DNA of 7,769 bases, from assembly GCA_027297025.1 (NCBI GenBank), contig JAPUIM010000527.1:1-7769 (forward strand), read 5' to 3'. A model generated the notes under the pieces. The model was not told the DNA's origin. It did no database searches and saw only the letters and a program-made list of their open reading frames with translations. Of the stretch, positions 1 through 6,562 are shown piece by piece. The position numbers and the translations under genes are program-made. The stretch's first letter is position 1. Each line of letters starts with the position of its first letter. The stretch comes from Bacteroidota bacterium. GTDB taxonomy: Bacteria; Bacteroidota; Bacteroidia; Cytophagales; Cyclobacteriaceae.

Positions 1-2
1 AC

Positions 3-854
3 CACCATCAATATCCCAACCCAAAAGAAACCAGCGAATCAACTATTTTACTCATGCCTGCCTGGGATGAGGGAAAATATCTTGGAGTTAAAATTGTGAC
101 CTTATCGCCAAATAATAAGAATTACGACCTTCCTTCCATCCAGGGACTTTATGTATTGTTTGATTTACCCACAGGCACTCCTATTGCCATGATTGATGGT
201 AAAAAATTGACCACTAAGAGGACAGCGGCAACCTCGGCACTGGCTTCCGGTTATCTCTCGAATCCGGAAAGTAAATGCCTATTAATGATTGGTAATGGTG
301 CGCTAGCACCGGAATTGATTAAGGCACATATATCAGTAAGACCTATAAAAGAGGTTTACATCTGGGGGAGAAATATCGAGAAGTCCCTGCAACTCATAGA
401 TAGTCTGGATTACCCCCAAATATCCTTCAGCGCTATCGAAACTTTGGATGAAAAAATAGCTGAAGTGGATATTATAAGCTGTGCAACCCTAAGCCAGCAC
501 CCTCTGATCTTGGGAAAAGCGCTTAAACCCGGTCAGCATTTGGATATGGTAGGATCATTTAAACCCGATATGAGAGAAATGGATGATGAAACCATAATCA
601 AAGCTGATATTTATGTAGATACTATGGAGGGTTCAACCAGGGAATCTGGAGATTTGGTCATTCCACTAAAAAATGGAATTTTAAAAACAGAGGATATAAA
701 GGCCGAATTATCAGAGTTGGTTAAAGGTCTAAAAAAGGGAAGAACTTCTGCTGATCAAATTACCTGTTTTAAATCAGTTGGGCACGCATTAGAGGATTTA
801 GCCGCAGCAAGCCTGGCTTATGAACTTTCAATACATGACGATCTTAATGAATAA
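3..854 (+). CDS. Ornithine cyclodeaminase / delta1-pyrroline-2-carboxylate reductase family protein (5' end outside the window)
   Basis: Cytosolic NAD(P)-dependent enzyme of the ornithine cyclodeaminase/mu-crystallin family. The reading frame is open from the first complete codon, and the first ATG (position 54) falls inside the conserved LLMPAW motif. The true start is therefore upstream, with about 30-50 residues missing from the usual 310-330. Counting from that Met, I see GVK (11-13, the family's substrate-site Lys), the RTAATSALAS helix (56-65), a Rossmann loop GNGALA (80-85) followed by the HxxxRP signature (92-97), and DMVGSF with PDMRE (164-175). The HxxxRP and PDMRE features resemble the LhpI-type pyrroline/piperideine-2-carboxylate reductases of hydroxyproline and D-amino-acid catabolism more than true ornithine cyclodeaminases, but substrate cannot be fixed from sequence. 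The stop lies about 20 bp before the next gene, so cotranscription is likely. A metabolic link to that gene is not obvious. Confidence 0.9.
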   Translation, partial: HHQYPNPKETSESTILLMPAWDEGKYLGVKIVTLSPNNKNYDLPSIQGLYVLFDLPTGTPIAMIDGKKLTTKRTAATSALASGYLSNPESKCLLMIGNGALAPELIKAHISVRPIKEVYIWGRNIEKSLQLIDSLDYPQISFSAIETLDEKIAEVDIISCATLSQHPLILGKALKPGQHLDMVGSFKPDMREMDDETIIKADIYVDTMEGSTRESGDLVIPLKNGILKTEDIKAELSELVKGLKKGRTSADQITCFKSVGHALEDLAAASLAYELSIHDDLNE

Positions 855-873
855 CAAGAAAATCAACCAAAAA

Positions 874-1593
874 ATGAAAAATCTATTTTCTTACATTTTA
901 GGCTTTAGCCTAGTTTGTTTAGCCACACTTACTCACGCTTCAACTTTTTTTTATGATGACACCGGAAACAAAACGGTTCAGCATGATAGTACAGAGAGGA
1001 GGCAACTGTTTAATGGTAAGGATTTAACCGGGTGGAAACATGTCGGGGATGGGTATATGACTGTTGAGGACGGCATTATTCAAACGCATGGAGGAATGGG
1101 CCTTTTATATTGGACCGGGGAGAAATTTGGAAACTGTACCATTCGTGTGGTTTTCAGAATGCGGGACGAAAATAGCAACGCCGGCTTTTTTATTCGAATA
1201 CCTATTGAGCCAAAAGAGGCATGGATGCCGGTTTTTTATGCCTACGAGGTTCAGATTGATAATCACCCCGAGCTTTCTGATGAAGATGAATACCACTCAA
1301 CAGGAATGCTGTATGCTTTCACAAAACCCCTTGCCATTGCCTGGAAACCAGGCCCAGAGTGGAATACATTTGAAATCACCCTGGATGGAGACCGTACCAT
1401 AATTTTGTTGAACGGTGTAAAAGTGACTGACTTTAAGGAAGGGGATCCGGTTCCTCCGCGTAAATTTGATTTTGAACCCTTTCACGGGGTCCGGCCAGAA
1501 TACGGGTATGTTGGATTGCAAAACCACGGTGAACACGATGTTGTGTTTTTCAAAGAAATATCGGTAAAACCACTGAAAAAAGATGCTAAGTGA
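874..1593 (+). CDS. Secreted DUF1080 protein (3-keto-disaccharide/3-keto-glycoside hydrolase fold)
   Basis: A 239-residue secreted protein with one DUF1080 domain (Pfam 3-keto-disaccharide hydrolase, concanavalin-A-like jelly roll). Residues 1-22 form a signal peptide (MKN, hydrophobic core, THA cleavage site). The domain runs from about 44 to 233 with the hallmarks LFNGKDLTGW (45-54), SNAGFFIR (101-108), EVQIDN (125-130), STGMLY (142-147) and GLQNHG (214-219). Family members hydrolyse or eliminate glycosides after the sugar has been oxidised to a 3-keto form. The next gene, a Tat-exported Gfo/Idh/MocA oxidoreductase, could make that 3-keto substrate. Start choice: ATG 874 has a purine/A-rich leader and gives a clean signal peptide. 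In-frame ATGs at 847 (overlapping the upstream stop) and 820 are alternatives. The first would lengthen the n-region and the second would overlap the upstream gene by 35 bp. Confidence 0.9.
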   Translation: MKNLFSYILGFSLVCLATLTHASTFFYDDTGNKTVQHDSTERRQLFNGKDLTGWKHVGDGYMTVEDGIIQTHGGMGLLYWTGEKFGNCTIRVVFRMRDENSNAGFFIRIPIEPKEAWMPVFYAYEVQIDNHPELSDEDEYHSTGMLYAFTKPLAIAWKPGPEWNTFEITLDGDRTIILLNGVKVTDFKEGDPVPPRKFDFEPFHGVRPEYGYVGLQNHGEHDVVFFKEISVKPLKKDAK

Positions 1594-1649
1594 GAAGGTT
1601 ATTCAAATAAATATTAGTACGCCAATAAATATTTCAACCAATTTTAACC

Positions 1650-3170
1650 ATGAAAGCATACAAAAAAACAAACTCATTCGGTATATCAAGGAGGAAATTT
1701 GTAAAAATAGCATCATCAGGAACTGCCGCTTTTTCAATCATCCCAAGTTATACCTTGAGTGGGCTGGGACACGTTAATCCAAGTGATAAATTATATATTG
1801 CTGCCATAGGCTGCGGTGGAGAGGGTGAAAATGATATTCATCATTATGCCAATGCTCCTAATAAAAATGCTGTGGTCTCTTTCCTATGCGATGTAGATGA
1901 TCGTATGGCAGCTCCTCTGATAGAAGAATTTCCAAAAGCGAAATTTTATTATGACTGGCGGGAATTGTTTGACAAGGAAAGTAAGAATTTCGATGCAGTT
2001 TCCGTAGCAATTCCAGATCATAATCACGCTATTGTAGGACTCGGGGCCATGCAATTGAATAAGCATCTATATCTTCAAAAGCCGCTTTCACACGATATAT
2101 ATGAAGCTCGGATACTAACTGAAGCAGCAAATAAATATAAGGTAGTTACCCAAATGGGCGACCAGGGTGCCTCCAGCGATGGTATGTTTACATTAAGGGA
2201 ATGGATAGAAGCCGGGCTTTTAGGAGAAATAGAAAAAGTATACTGCTGGACAGACCGTCCTGTATGGCCACAAGGAATTCCCTGGCCAGACAAACACCCT
2301 AATGTGCCCAAGGAACTCAAGTGGGACTTATGGCTGGGTACAGCTGAATATACGGAATACATTGACAATTTAGTTCCATTTAACTGGCGTGGGTGGTGGA
2401 GGTTCGGAACCGGCGCTTTGGGTGATATGGGATGCCACATTATGGGCCCTCCATTCAAATTACTGGAATTGGGTTATCCTTATGAAGTTTCAGGTAGCGC
2501 AAGTACGGTTTACGATGGCATTTTTTCAGAGGCTAATTTTCCCCAAAGCGGACCTGTATCCAGTTCCATTCGTTTTAAGTTCAATCTTAAAAATGGGAAA
2601 AATCTTGATCTCTATTGGATGGATGGAGGAATTACTCCTGAGCGCCCTCACGAATTAGATCCTGATGTTAATATGAATGATGTATTGGGTGACTGGCCCG
2701 GCTTAAATGATTTTGAAGGTAGCACCTTGTTTGTAGGAACCAAAGGAAAAGCTGCCTGCGGATGGGGGGGGCGAAATCCACGACTCTTGCCACTAGTCCT
2801 AAACGATGAAATCAATATTCCTCAAAAGTATCCTCGTGTAGCAGGAGATATGGACGGTCATTGGTGGCAGTGGGTCGATGCCTGTATTGCTGGATATGGA
2901 AATGCAGCAGTGTCCTCACCTTTTGTTGGCTATGCAGGCCCTCTTACCGAGACCGTATTGATGGGTAATCTGTTATTGCGCAGTTTCAATATTCGGAAAG
3001 AGATAAAGAGGAGTGATCCGGTGTACGGTGAAATGACTGGATATCATTACCCAGGCAGATATATCTCTCATGAATGGGATGCGGAAAATATGAAAGTGAC
3101 CAACTTCGAACCCGCGAATCAATTTGTGAAAAGAGAGTATAGGAAAGGGTGGGGAGAGCTAAAATTATAG
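1650..3170 (+). CDS. Tat-exported Gfo/Idh/MocA family oxidoreductase
   Basis: A 506-residue NAD(P)-dependent sugar or cyclitol oxidoreductase. The N-terminus carries a twin-arginine signal, SRRKFVK (13-19), then a hydrophobic stretch to about residue 38, so it is exported folded with its cofactor. The Rossmann domain starts at IAAIGCGGEGE (50-60, GxGGxG). PDHNHA is at 122-127. The family EKP motif appears as QKP (143-145), a substitution also seen in other Tat-type Bacteroidota members. The catalytic-domain signature FNWRGWWRFGTGALGDMGCH spans 244-263, with D259 and H263 as likely active-site residues. In the 3-keto-glycoside pathway such enzymes oxidise the C3 hydroxyl of glycosides, which fits the DUF1080 gene 56 bp upstream. 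Substrate is unknown. The start at 1650 is the only Met ahead of the Tat motif. A run of eight G lies inside the gene at 2764-2771, and the frame stays intact. Confidence 0.92.
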   Translation: MKAYKKTNSFGISRRKFVKIASSGTAAFSIIPSYTLSGLGHVNPSDKLYIAAIGCGGEGENDIHHYANAPNKNAVVSFLCDVDDRMAAPLIEEFPKAKFYYDWRELFDKESKNFDAVSVAIPDHNHAIVGLGAMQLNKHLYLQKPLSHDIYEARILTEAANKYKVVTQMGDQGASSDGMFTLREWIEAGLLGEIEKVYCWTDRPVWPQGIPWPDKHPNVPKELKWDLWLGTAEYTEYIDNLVPFNWRGWWRFGTGALGDMGCHIMGPPFKLLELGYPYEVSGSASTVYDGIFSEANFPQSGPVSSSIRFKFNLKNGKNLDLYWMDGGITPERPHELDPDVNMNDVLGDWPGLNDFEGSTLFVGTKGKAACGWGGRNPRLLPLVLNDEINIPQKYPRVAGDMDGHWWQWVDACIAGYGNAAVSSPFVGYAGPLTETVLMGNLLLRSFNIRKEIKRSDPVYGEMTGYHYPGRYISHEWDAENMKVTNFEPANQFVKREYRKGWGELKL

Positions 3171-3274
3171 TGATGGGGATCATCTGCACTAAAGGACATT
3201 CTCGTCTAATCAGAATATATTTTAGGAGGGAGATATCTCTAGATAAACCAGATCCCCTACAACAGGCACAAATA

Positions 3275-3303
3275 AGGCAGTCACAAAATTAATGTAACTG
3301 CCT
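3275..3303. repeat. Inverted repeat, possible terminator of the 3-keto-glycoside genes
   Basis: Perfect 7-bp arms AGGCAGT (3275-3281) and ACTGCCT (3297-3303) enclose a 15-nt loop. Two further inner pairs form after one mismatch. It lies 105 bp after the oxidoreductase stop. No T-run follows, so it is a weak candidate for an intrinsic terminator and could have another role. Confidence 0.4.
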
Positions 3304-3523
3304 GATTATCACCGCTCCCCCTGCTGGTTTGTTATCGAACCAGTTCAAGGAGGATTTAGCCAAAATCTACGAATTAAAGCCCTATGTGGGGCTTATTGAT
3401 ATAAATGCTCATATAGCACTGGAAACTGAAAAAGAAGTACAGAAGAGGCAGCAGAGATTCGAAAATCTAAATTTTTGGGGCAAAAGGACTGATTTTGCCA
3501 GAAGCTTCTATATCCCTTACTAG
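3293..3523 (+). pseudogene. Unrecognised open stretch, possible gene remnant
   Basis: The frame is open for 76 codons between a TAA at 3290 and the TAG at 3521. It has no ATG; the earliest alternative start is TTG at 3329, which gives 64 residues. The translation looks protein-like rather than random: a PPAGLLSNQFKEDL opening, KPYVGLIDINAHIALE in the middle, a charged KEVQKRQQRF helix, and an aromatic NFWGKRTDFARSFYIPY end. I do not recognise the family. A strong AAGGAGG at 3347-3353 has no start codon at a useful distance. The stretch lies between the convergent ends of the oxidoreductase and porin genes and is flanked by two inverted repeats. It could be the 3' end of a gene lost by deletion, a small TTG-started gene, or chance. 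I favour a remnant. Confidence 0.35.
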
Positions 3524-3554
3524 TATTAAACCATAAAGACGGATAGTAAGGGAT
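3512..3554. repeat. Perfect 11-bp inverted repeat between convergent genes
   Basis: The arms ATCCCTTACTA (3512-3522) and TAGTAAGGGAT (3544-3554) are exact reverse complements around a 21-nt loop. The left arm contains the last codons and stop of the open stretch ending at 3523. The right arm is 50 bp from the porin stop on the minus strand. No T-run follows on either strand, so it could be a bidirectional transcript-end hairpin or a scar of a small rearrangement. Confidence 0.6.
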
Positions 3555-3604
3555 TCACTAAAACAATGGAAAAACAGTGGGAAAATTTCGAGCATGTGTC
3601 TAAG

Positions 3605-4834
3605 CTAGAAGTAGGATGATACTCCAAATTGTATGCCTCCAATTGACGCAGGCGGGTTTCCAAGAATATCTTTTTGCCGCATATACCGATAATTTAGACG
3701 GATTACCGTTTGAGCGACAGGTCTGAAGCTTATAGCCGGGACAACCGCCCAGAGATTATCTCCGATTTTATCCCCGGTTTCCTTGAAGATTCCGACATTC
3801 CAATCTACATACTCCAGCCTGAAAGCGATATTGAGTGTGGCCTTATTAAATCCGAATAATTTTCCTCGCAGCACTGGTTGCACAAAATCAATAAAACCAC
3901 CTTTCTGTTTATCACCATATTGTTGCGTGAACGTTTCAGGTACATCCACCTTTACCCATGCCCATTCGCCCACAATGTACGTATTGATCAAAGGTAAGGT
4001 GGAATTGAAGTCTATAGCAAAAACATCTAATCGCCTCTTCTCATCCAGCACCAAACCATCTTCTTCATAGGTGTTATAAATTCCTCCCATGTAGGAAAGA
4101 CCTATCTCCCCGATTTTATTATTTCCCACAGCAACTTTTCCTGTAATAAGGGGCTCACCATTACTACTTTCTTCAAATCGTTCGCTACTTTGTTTTGTTG
4201 CCGGAAGGAAGGTCCTGTTTTCAGAATTGTTAATGATTGAATTATCAAAACCGTTGGTCAGGTAGGCTTCATAGCCAAAGGCCCATTCATCGGCATAGTG
4301 CTTACCATAAAATCCAAAACCTACGTTGCTCCAGGTAGCTGGTAGCATCTCGGTCATGGCAATCGGTCGATCCACAAACTCCCATTTTGGGCCATCATGG
4401 TTTTGATTGAATGCTCCGATAGGGTTCATTACAATCCCTCCCCGCAGATTAAGCAAAGGATGAAATGCAAAATCGAGGGCTGCAAACTCAATGGATACTT
4501 TATCTCCACCTTCTTCAAATTCTATTTCCGAAAGAAATTTAATCCTCCGGTGAATGGAAGAGGCTACAAACAGGGTCATCCTTGGGATTCTGAAAGTATG
4601 TCCTTCTGTCACGCCATCCTCACCAATATATTGATAGTCTGCTTCAACATATCCTCCAACAGAAACAGGTAACTTCCCTATCTGCAAAAATGGTCTGTTG
4701 TAGATAGCATCCATATTCATGCCTTTTTGTGCTGCAGTATCAACGGGAACCCGTTTCAGAAGTGTACTGTCGATCTGGGCCTTCGCGGTTAAGCTAAATG
4801 AAAAGACTGTTATAATTAATAGAAGTTTATTCAT
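3605..4834 (-). CDS. Outer-membrane porin-like beta-barrel protein
   Basis: A 409-residue outer-membrane protein. Residues 1-19 are a Sec signal peptide (MNKLLLIITVFSFSLTAKA, cleaved before Gln20). The rest is rich in alternating hydrophobic/aromatic strands with polar turns, for example VGGYVEADYQYIGEDG (59-74), the HTFRIPRMTLFVASS segment and LNIAFRLEYVDWNVG. It ends in VSSYF, the C-terminal aromatic typical of BAM-assembled barrels. The general pattern resembles porin O/P-type proteins (phosphate-selective porin superfamily). Ligand selectivity cannot be read from sequence. Its ATG (4834-4832) overlaps the TGA of the Rieske gene as ATGA, implying translational coupling. It is the last gene of the DUF1111-Rieske-porin operon and may give metal, peroxide or electron-carrier access to the two redox proteins (inference). 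Confidence 0.8.
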   Translation of the reverse strand: MNKLLLIITVFSFSLTAKAQIDSTLLKRVPVDTAAQKGMNMDAIYNRPFLQIGKLPVSVGGYVEADYQYIGEDGVTEGHTFRIPRMTLFVASSIHRRIKFLSEIEFEEGGDKVSIEFAALDFAFHPLLNLRGGIVMNPIGAFNQNHDGPKWEFVDRPIAMTEMLPATWSNVGFGFYGKHYADEWAFGYEAYLTNGFDNSIINNSENRTFLPATKQSSERFEESSNGEPLITGKVAVGNNKIGEIGLSYMGGIYNTYEEDGLVLDEKRRLDVFAIDFNSTLPLINTYIVGEWAWVKVDVPETFTQQYGDKQKGGFIDFVQPVLRGKLFGFNKATLNIAFRLEYVDWNVGIFKETGDKIGDNLWAVVPAISFRPVAQTVIRLNYRYMRQKDILGNPPASIGGIQFGVSSYF

Positions 4835-5271
4835 GTCAGGTCTATTTTTAAAATTCTCTTTTCAACAAGCACATGCAAAGTTCTGAGGGCAGTATCAGCA
4901 GGACCTTTTATTACTTCTCCCGTCTTAGTGAATTCACTTCCATGCCCTGGACATTGCAAACGATCCCCGAATACCTGCAATTCCGTACCCTGATGGGTAC
5001 ATTTCATTAGCAAAGCCCAATATTCAGAGGCAGACTGTCTGTACACACAAATGGGATACTTTAATTCATCGTGCTGCACTATTACATATTTTCGAAACTT
5101 CTTTTTCTCTTTTTTGGTCACTTCAAACGCATCAAAAGGAATTTCCAGGAACGAGTCAGTGAGTGTTCCGTTTAAGTATTTAGCGCCTGCACAGCTTTCT
5201 AAAAGGGATGCGGTTCCGATCAGGCCCAAACATCCAAAACCACATGTTTTTAAAAACTCTATCCGATTCAT
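4831..5271 (-). CDS. Exported Rieske [2Fe-2S] protein, probable lipoprotein
   Basis: A 146-residue single-domain Rieske protein. The cluster-binding motifs are intact: CTHQG (91-95, ligands C91 and H93) and CPGHGS (107-112, ligands C107 and H110). The N-terminus, MNRIEFLKTCGFGCLGLIGTASLLESC, has a hydrophobic segment ending in a lipobox-like LESC, with C27 as the probable lipidated Cys. There is no twin-arginine pair. A longer frame reaches back to 5367, but that extension overlaps the upstream gene and would bury the signal, so I use ATG 5271. This leaves a 10-bp gap after the DUF1111 stop. It probably transfers electrons on the periplasmic face, with the di-heme protein as a plausible partner. 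No ring-hydroxylating oxygenase or cytochrome b partner is nearby, which argues against aromatic dioxygenase or bc1 roles. Confidence 0.88.
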   Translation of the reverse strand: MNRIEFLKTCGFGCLGLIGTASLLESCAGAKYLNGTLTDSFLEIPFDAFEVTKKEKKKFRKYVIVQHDELKYPICVYRQSASEYWALLMKCTHQGTELQVFGDRLQCPGHGSEFTKTGEVIKGPADTALRTLHVLVEKRILKIDLT

Positions 5272-5281
5272 GAGAAATTCA

Positions 5282-6481
5282 TTATAACGATTCAAGAAAT
5301 TTGAGAATTGCCCCTTTTTCGGATTCGGTAAGCTCCTGAAACCGGTCCCGACTATTTTGTGCCTCACCCCCGTGTAATAAAATGGCTTCTTCTATGCTGA
5401 GGGCTCTTCCATCATGTAGCAGGAAAAATTCTCCTCCCTGTGAATTCGGGGAAAGTCCCAGCCCCCATAAAGGAGGGGTCCGCCACTCATAAGTTTCCGC
5501 AGAGCCTTCGGTTGCCCCATCATCCAGTCCTGGCCCCATATCATGTAGTAACAGATCCGTATAGGGGTAGAAAGTCTTATTTGATAAAGCTTCAATATCT
5601 GACTGAGGGGATGTCCATTCTGGTATATGACATGAGGCACATTGAATGGTACTGAAAAGTTGTTTGCCCTGGACGACTTGACTTGCGTCTGGCGTGCGTT
5701 GTATTGGCGTTTTCAGAGTTCTTAAGTAAAATACAACATCGCGGATTGTCTGGTCGCTTACTTCAGGGTCGGTTGTCAATCCTGTTGAGACATCGATTGG
5801 CTCAAAAATAGAAGTTACTCCAATATCCTGGTTGTAGGCGCCCACGGTCTGTTGCAGTAGATCTATGGCTGCTGCTTTCTTGCCAAACCGTCCGATATAT
5901 TTTCCATTCAGCGATTGATGAAACCATTGAGGAATGAAAAAATCAGGTGGTGTGACATAATTGGGTACTCCGGATATACCATCACCATCCAAGTCTGCAG
6001 GGTCCGCCATATCCAATATCTGCTGATCAGTTAGGGCAGCTAAAAGGCCAAGGCCGGTGACAGCAGGTGGTGTAAATTTCATGAAAGGGACTCCCTCAGG
6101 AATGGTTTCCGGTTCATGTCCGGGAATTGCCCTGTTTTGTAGTTGTGGCCCCCCTATTGATAAATCCGGTGGTGTATCCGGTTGAGTTTGGCCGAACCGG
6201 GTCAGCGTAGTAAAGGGATGTCCTTTACCATCCCCTGCATGGCAACTGCCACATGAAGTAGCTACAAAAAGAGGCCCTAAACCATTTCCAGCAAAAAATA
6301 CTTCATCGCTAAAGGCAATGTCACCTTCTAAAAACTGAGCCTGTTCCGCGTTTGAAAGTCCCTCAATTGGCCCATCAAGTAATTCACTCTCTTTCGGAGC
6401 TTCAGGTATAATATCCTCGCAGGAAAAACATAACAGAAGAATAAAAGCAAGTGAAAGAATATTCAGATTTATAGTCATCAT
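5282..6481 (-). CDS. Di-heme oxidoreductase (DUF1111/DHOR family) lipoprotein
   Basis: A 399-residue exported c-type di-heme protein of the DUF1111 (di-haem oxidoreductase, putative peroxidase) family. The N-terminus has a hydrophobic segment ending at FSCED, with C21 as the likely lipid-modified Cys. Two heme-c sites are present, CGSCH (77-81) and CASCH (281-285). Between them lie the conserved FTPPAVTGLGLLAAL (136-150) and a calcium-loop-like DLDGDGISG (163-171). The C-terminal third has the family's WRTPPLWGLG, LLHDGRA and EAILLHGGEA segments. It is shorter than many members (450-500) but intact. Relatives are often called thiol oxidoreductases and commonly neighbour imelysin iron-acquisition genes; none is seen here. 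It is the first gene of the operon. Its ATG is 81 bp from the divergent metal-repressor start, and an operator-like palindrome overlaps its -7 box, so metal repression is likely. Confidence 0.92.
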   Translation of the reverse strand: MMTINLNILSLAFILLLCFSCEDIIPEAPKESELLDGPIEGLSNAEQAQFLEGDIAFSDEVFFAGNGLGPLFVATSCGSCHAGDGKGHPFTTLTRFGQTQPDTPPDLSIGGPQLQNRAIPGHEPETIPEGVPFMKFTPPAVTGLGLLAALTDQQILDMADPADLDGDGISGVPNYVTPPDFFIPQWFHQSLNGKYIGRFGKKAAAIDLLQQTVGAYNQDIGVTSIFEPIDVSTGLTTDPEVSDQTIRDVVFYLRTLKTPIQRTPDASQVVQGKQLFSTIQCASCHIPEWTSPQSDIEALSNKTFYPYTDLLLHDMGPGLDDGATEGSAETYEWRTPPLWGLGLSPNSQGGEFFLLHDGRALSIEEAILLHGGEAQNSRDRFQELTESEKGAILKFLESL

Positions 6482-6495
6482 AAAAAATATTTATA

Positions 6496-6503
6496 CAAAT
6501 CTA
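6496..6503 (-). promoter_or_regulatory. Candidate -7 box (TAGATTTG) for the DUF1111-Rieske-porin operon
   Basis: On the minus strand TAGATTTG matches the Bacteroidota -7 consensus TAnnTTTG. It would place the transcription start near 6490, about 10 nt before the DUF1111 ATG. A TTTG at 6521-6518 is the nearest -33-like element, but its 14-nt spacing is shorter than usual. The box overlaps the left arm of the palindrome 6500-6517. Confidence 0.5.
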
Positions 6504-6517
6504 ATAATAAGATTAGA
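6500..6517. promoter_or_regulatory. Candidate metal-repressor operator 1
   Basis: The exact inverted repeat TCTAAT (6500-6505) and ATTAGA (6512-6517) has a 6-bp spacer and overlaps the operon -7 box, a classic repressor position. The segment ATAATAAGATTAG (6504-6516) recurs with 12 of 13 identical bases at 6541-6553, next to the repressor gene start. Binding by the adjacent DtxR/MntR protein is inferred. Confidence 0.5.
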
Positions 6518-6533
6518 CAAATAAAACTTTTCA

Positions 6534-6555
6534 AATTAGTATAATAATATTAGTT
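6534..6555. promoter_or_regulatory. Candidate metal-repressor operator 2
   Basis: The imperfect palindrome AATTAGTAT (6534-6542) and ATATTAGTT (6547-6555) matches its reverse complement at 7 of 9 positions. It contains the 13-mer shared with operator 1, displaced by 37 bp, and overlaps the -7 box in front of the repressor gene. This placement would allow autoregulation. Confidence 0.42.
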
Positions 6556-6558
6556 TTG
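6551..6558 (+). promoter_or_regulatory. Candidate -7 box (TAGTTTTG) for the metal-repressor gene
   Basis: TAGTTTTG fits TAnnTTTG and ends only 4 nt before the ATG at 6563. Transcription from it would start at or next to the start codon, giving a leaderless or nearly leaderless mRNA. No clear -33 TTG is visible at standard spacing. Confidence 0.4.
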
Positions 6559-6562
6559 TTTT

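Noticed and set aside
1064..1402. Open frame of 112 codons on the plus strand inside the DUF1080 gene
   Set aside because: It overlaps a well-supported domain gene in another frame and its translation shows no recognisable pattern.
1601..1649. Two copies of an AATAAATATT-like string before the Gfo/Idh/MocA start as an operator
   Set aside because: Low-complexity AT sequence in a short intra-operon gap, with no TAnnTTTG box beside it.
2075..2458. 127-codon open frame on the minus strand opposite the Gfo/Idh/MocA gene
   Set aside because: It is antisense to a strongly conserved domain, is Ser/Pro/His-rich as expected of shadow frames, and has no start signal.
3230..3239. GAGATATCTC palindrome, and AGAAGCTTCT at 3500-3509
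   Set aside because: Isolated 10-bp palindromes without a promoter or partner site.
3175..3257. GGGGATC (3175-3181) and GATCCCC (3251-3257) as ends of a small element
   Set aside because: Seven-base arms with unlike flanks, no target duplication and no transposase. Chance is sufficient.
3173..3292. 39-codon ATG frame directly after the oxidoreductase stop, in the same frame as the orphan stretch
   Set aside because: The translation looks random and ends at a TAA. The shared frame is probably chance, and stop readthrough has no support.
4397..4672. 91-codon plus-strand frame opposite the porin gene
   Set aside because: Shadow of a signal-peptide-bearing barrel gene with operon context; no domain visible.
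5272..5367. N-terminal extension of the Rieske protein to an ATG at 5367
   Set aside because: It overlaps the DUF1111 coding sequence by 86 bp and would place about 32 residues ahead of an obvious signal sequence. ATG 5271 is better.
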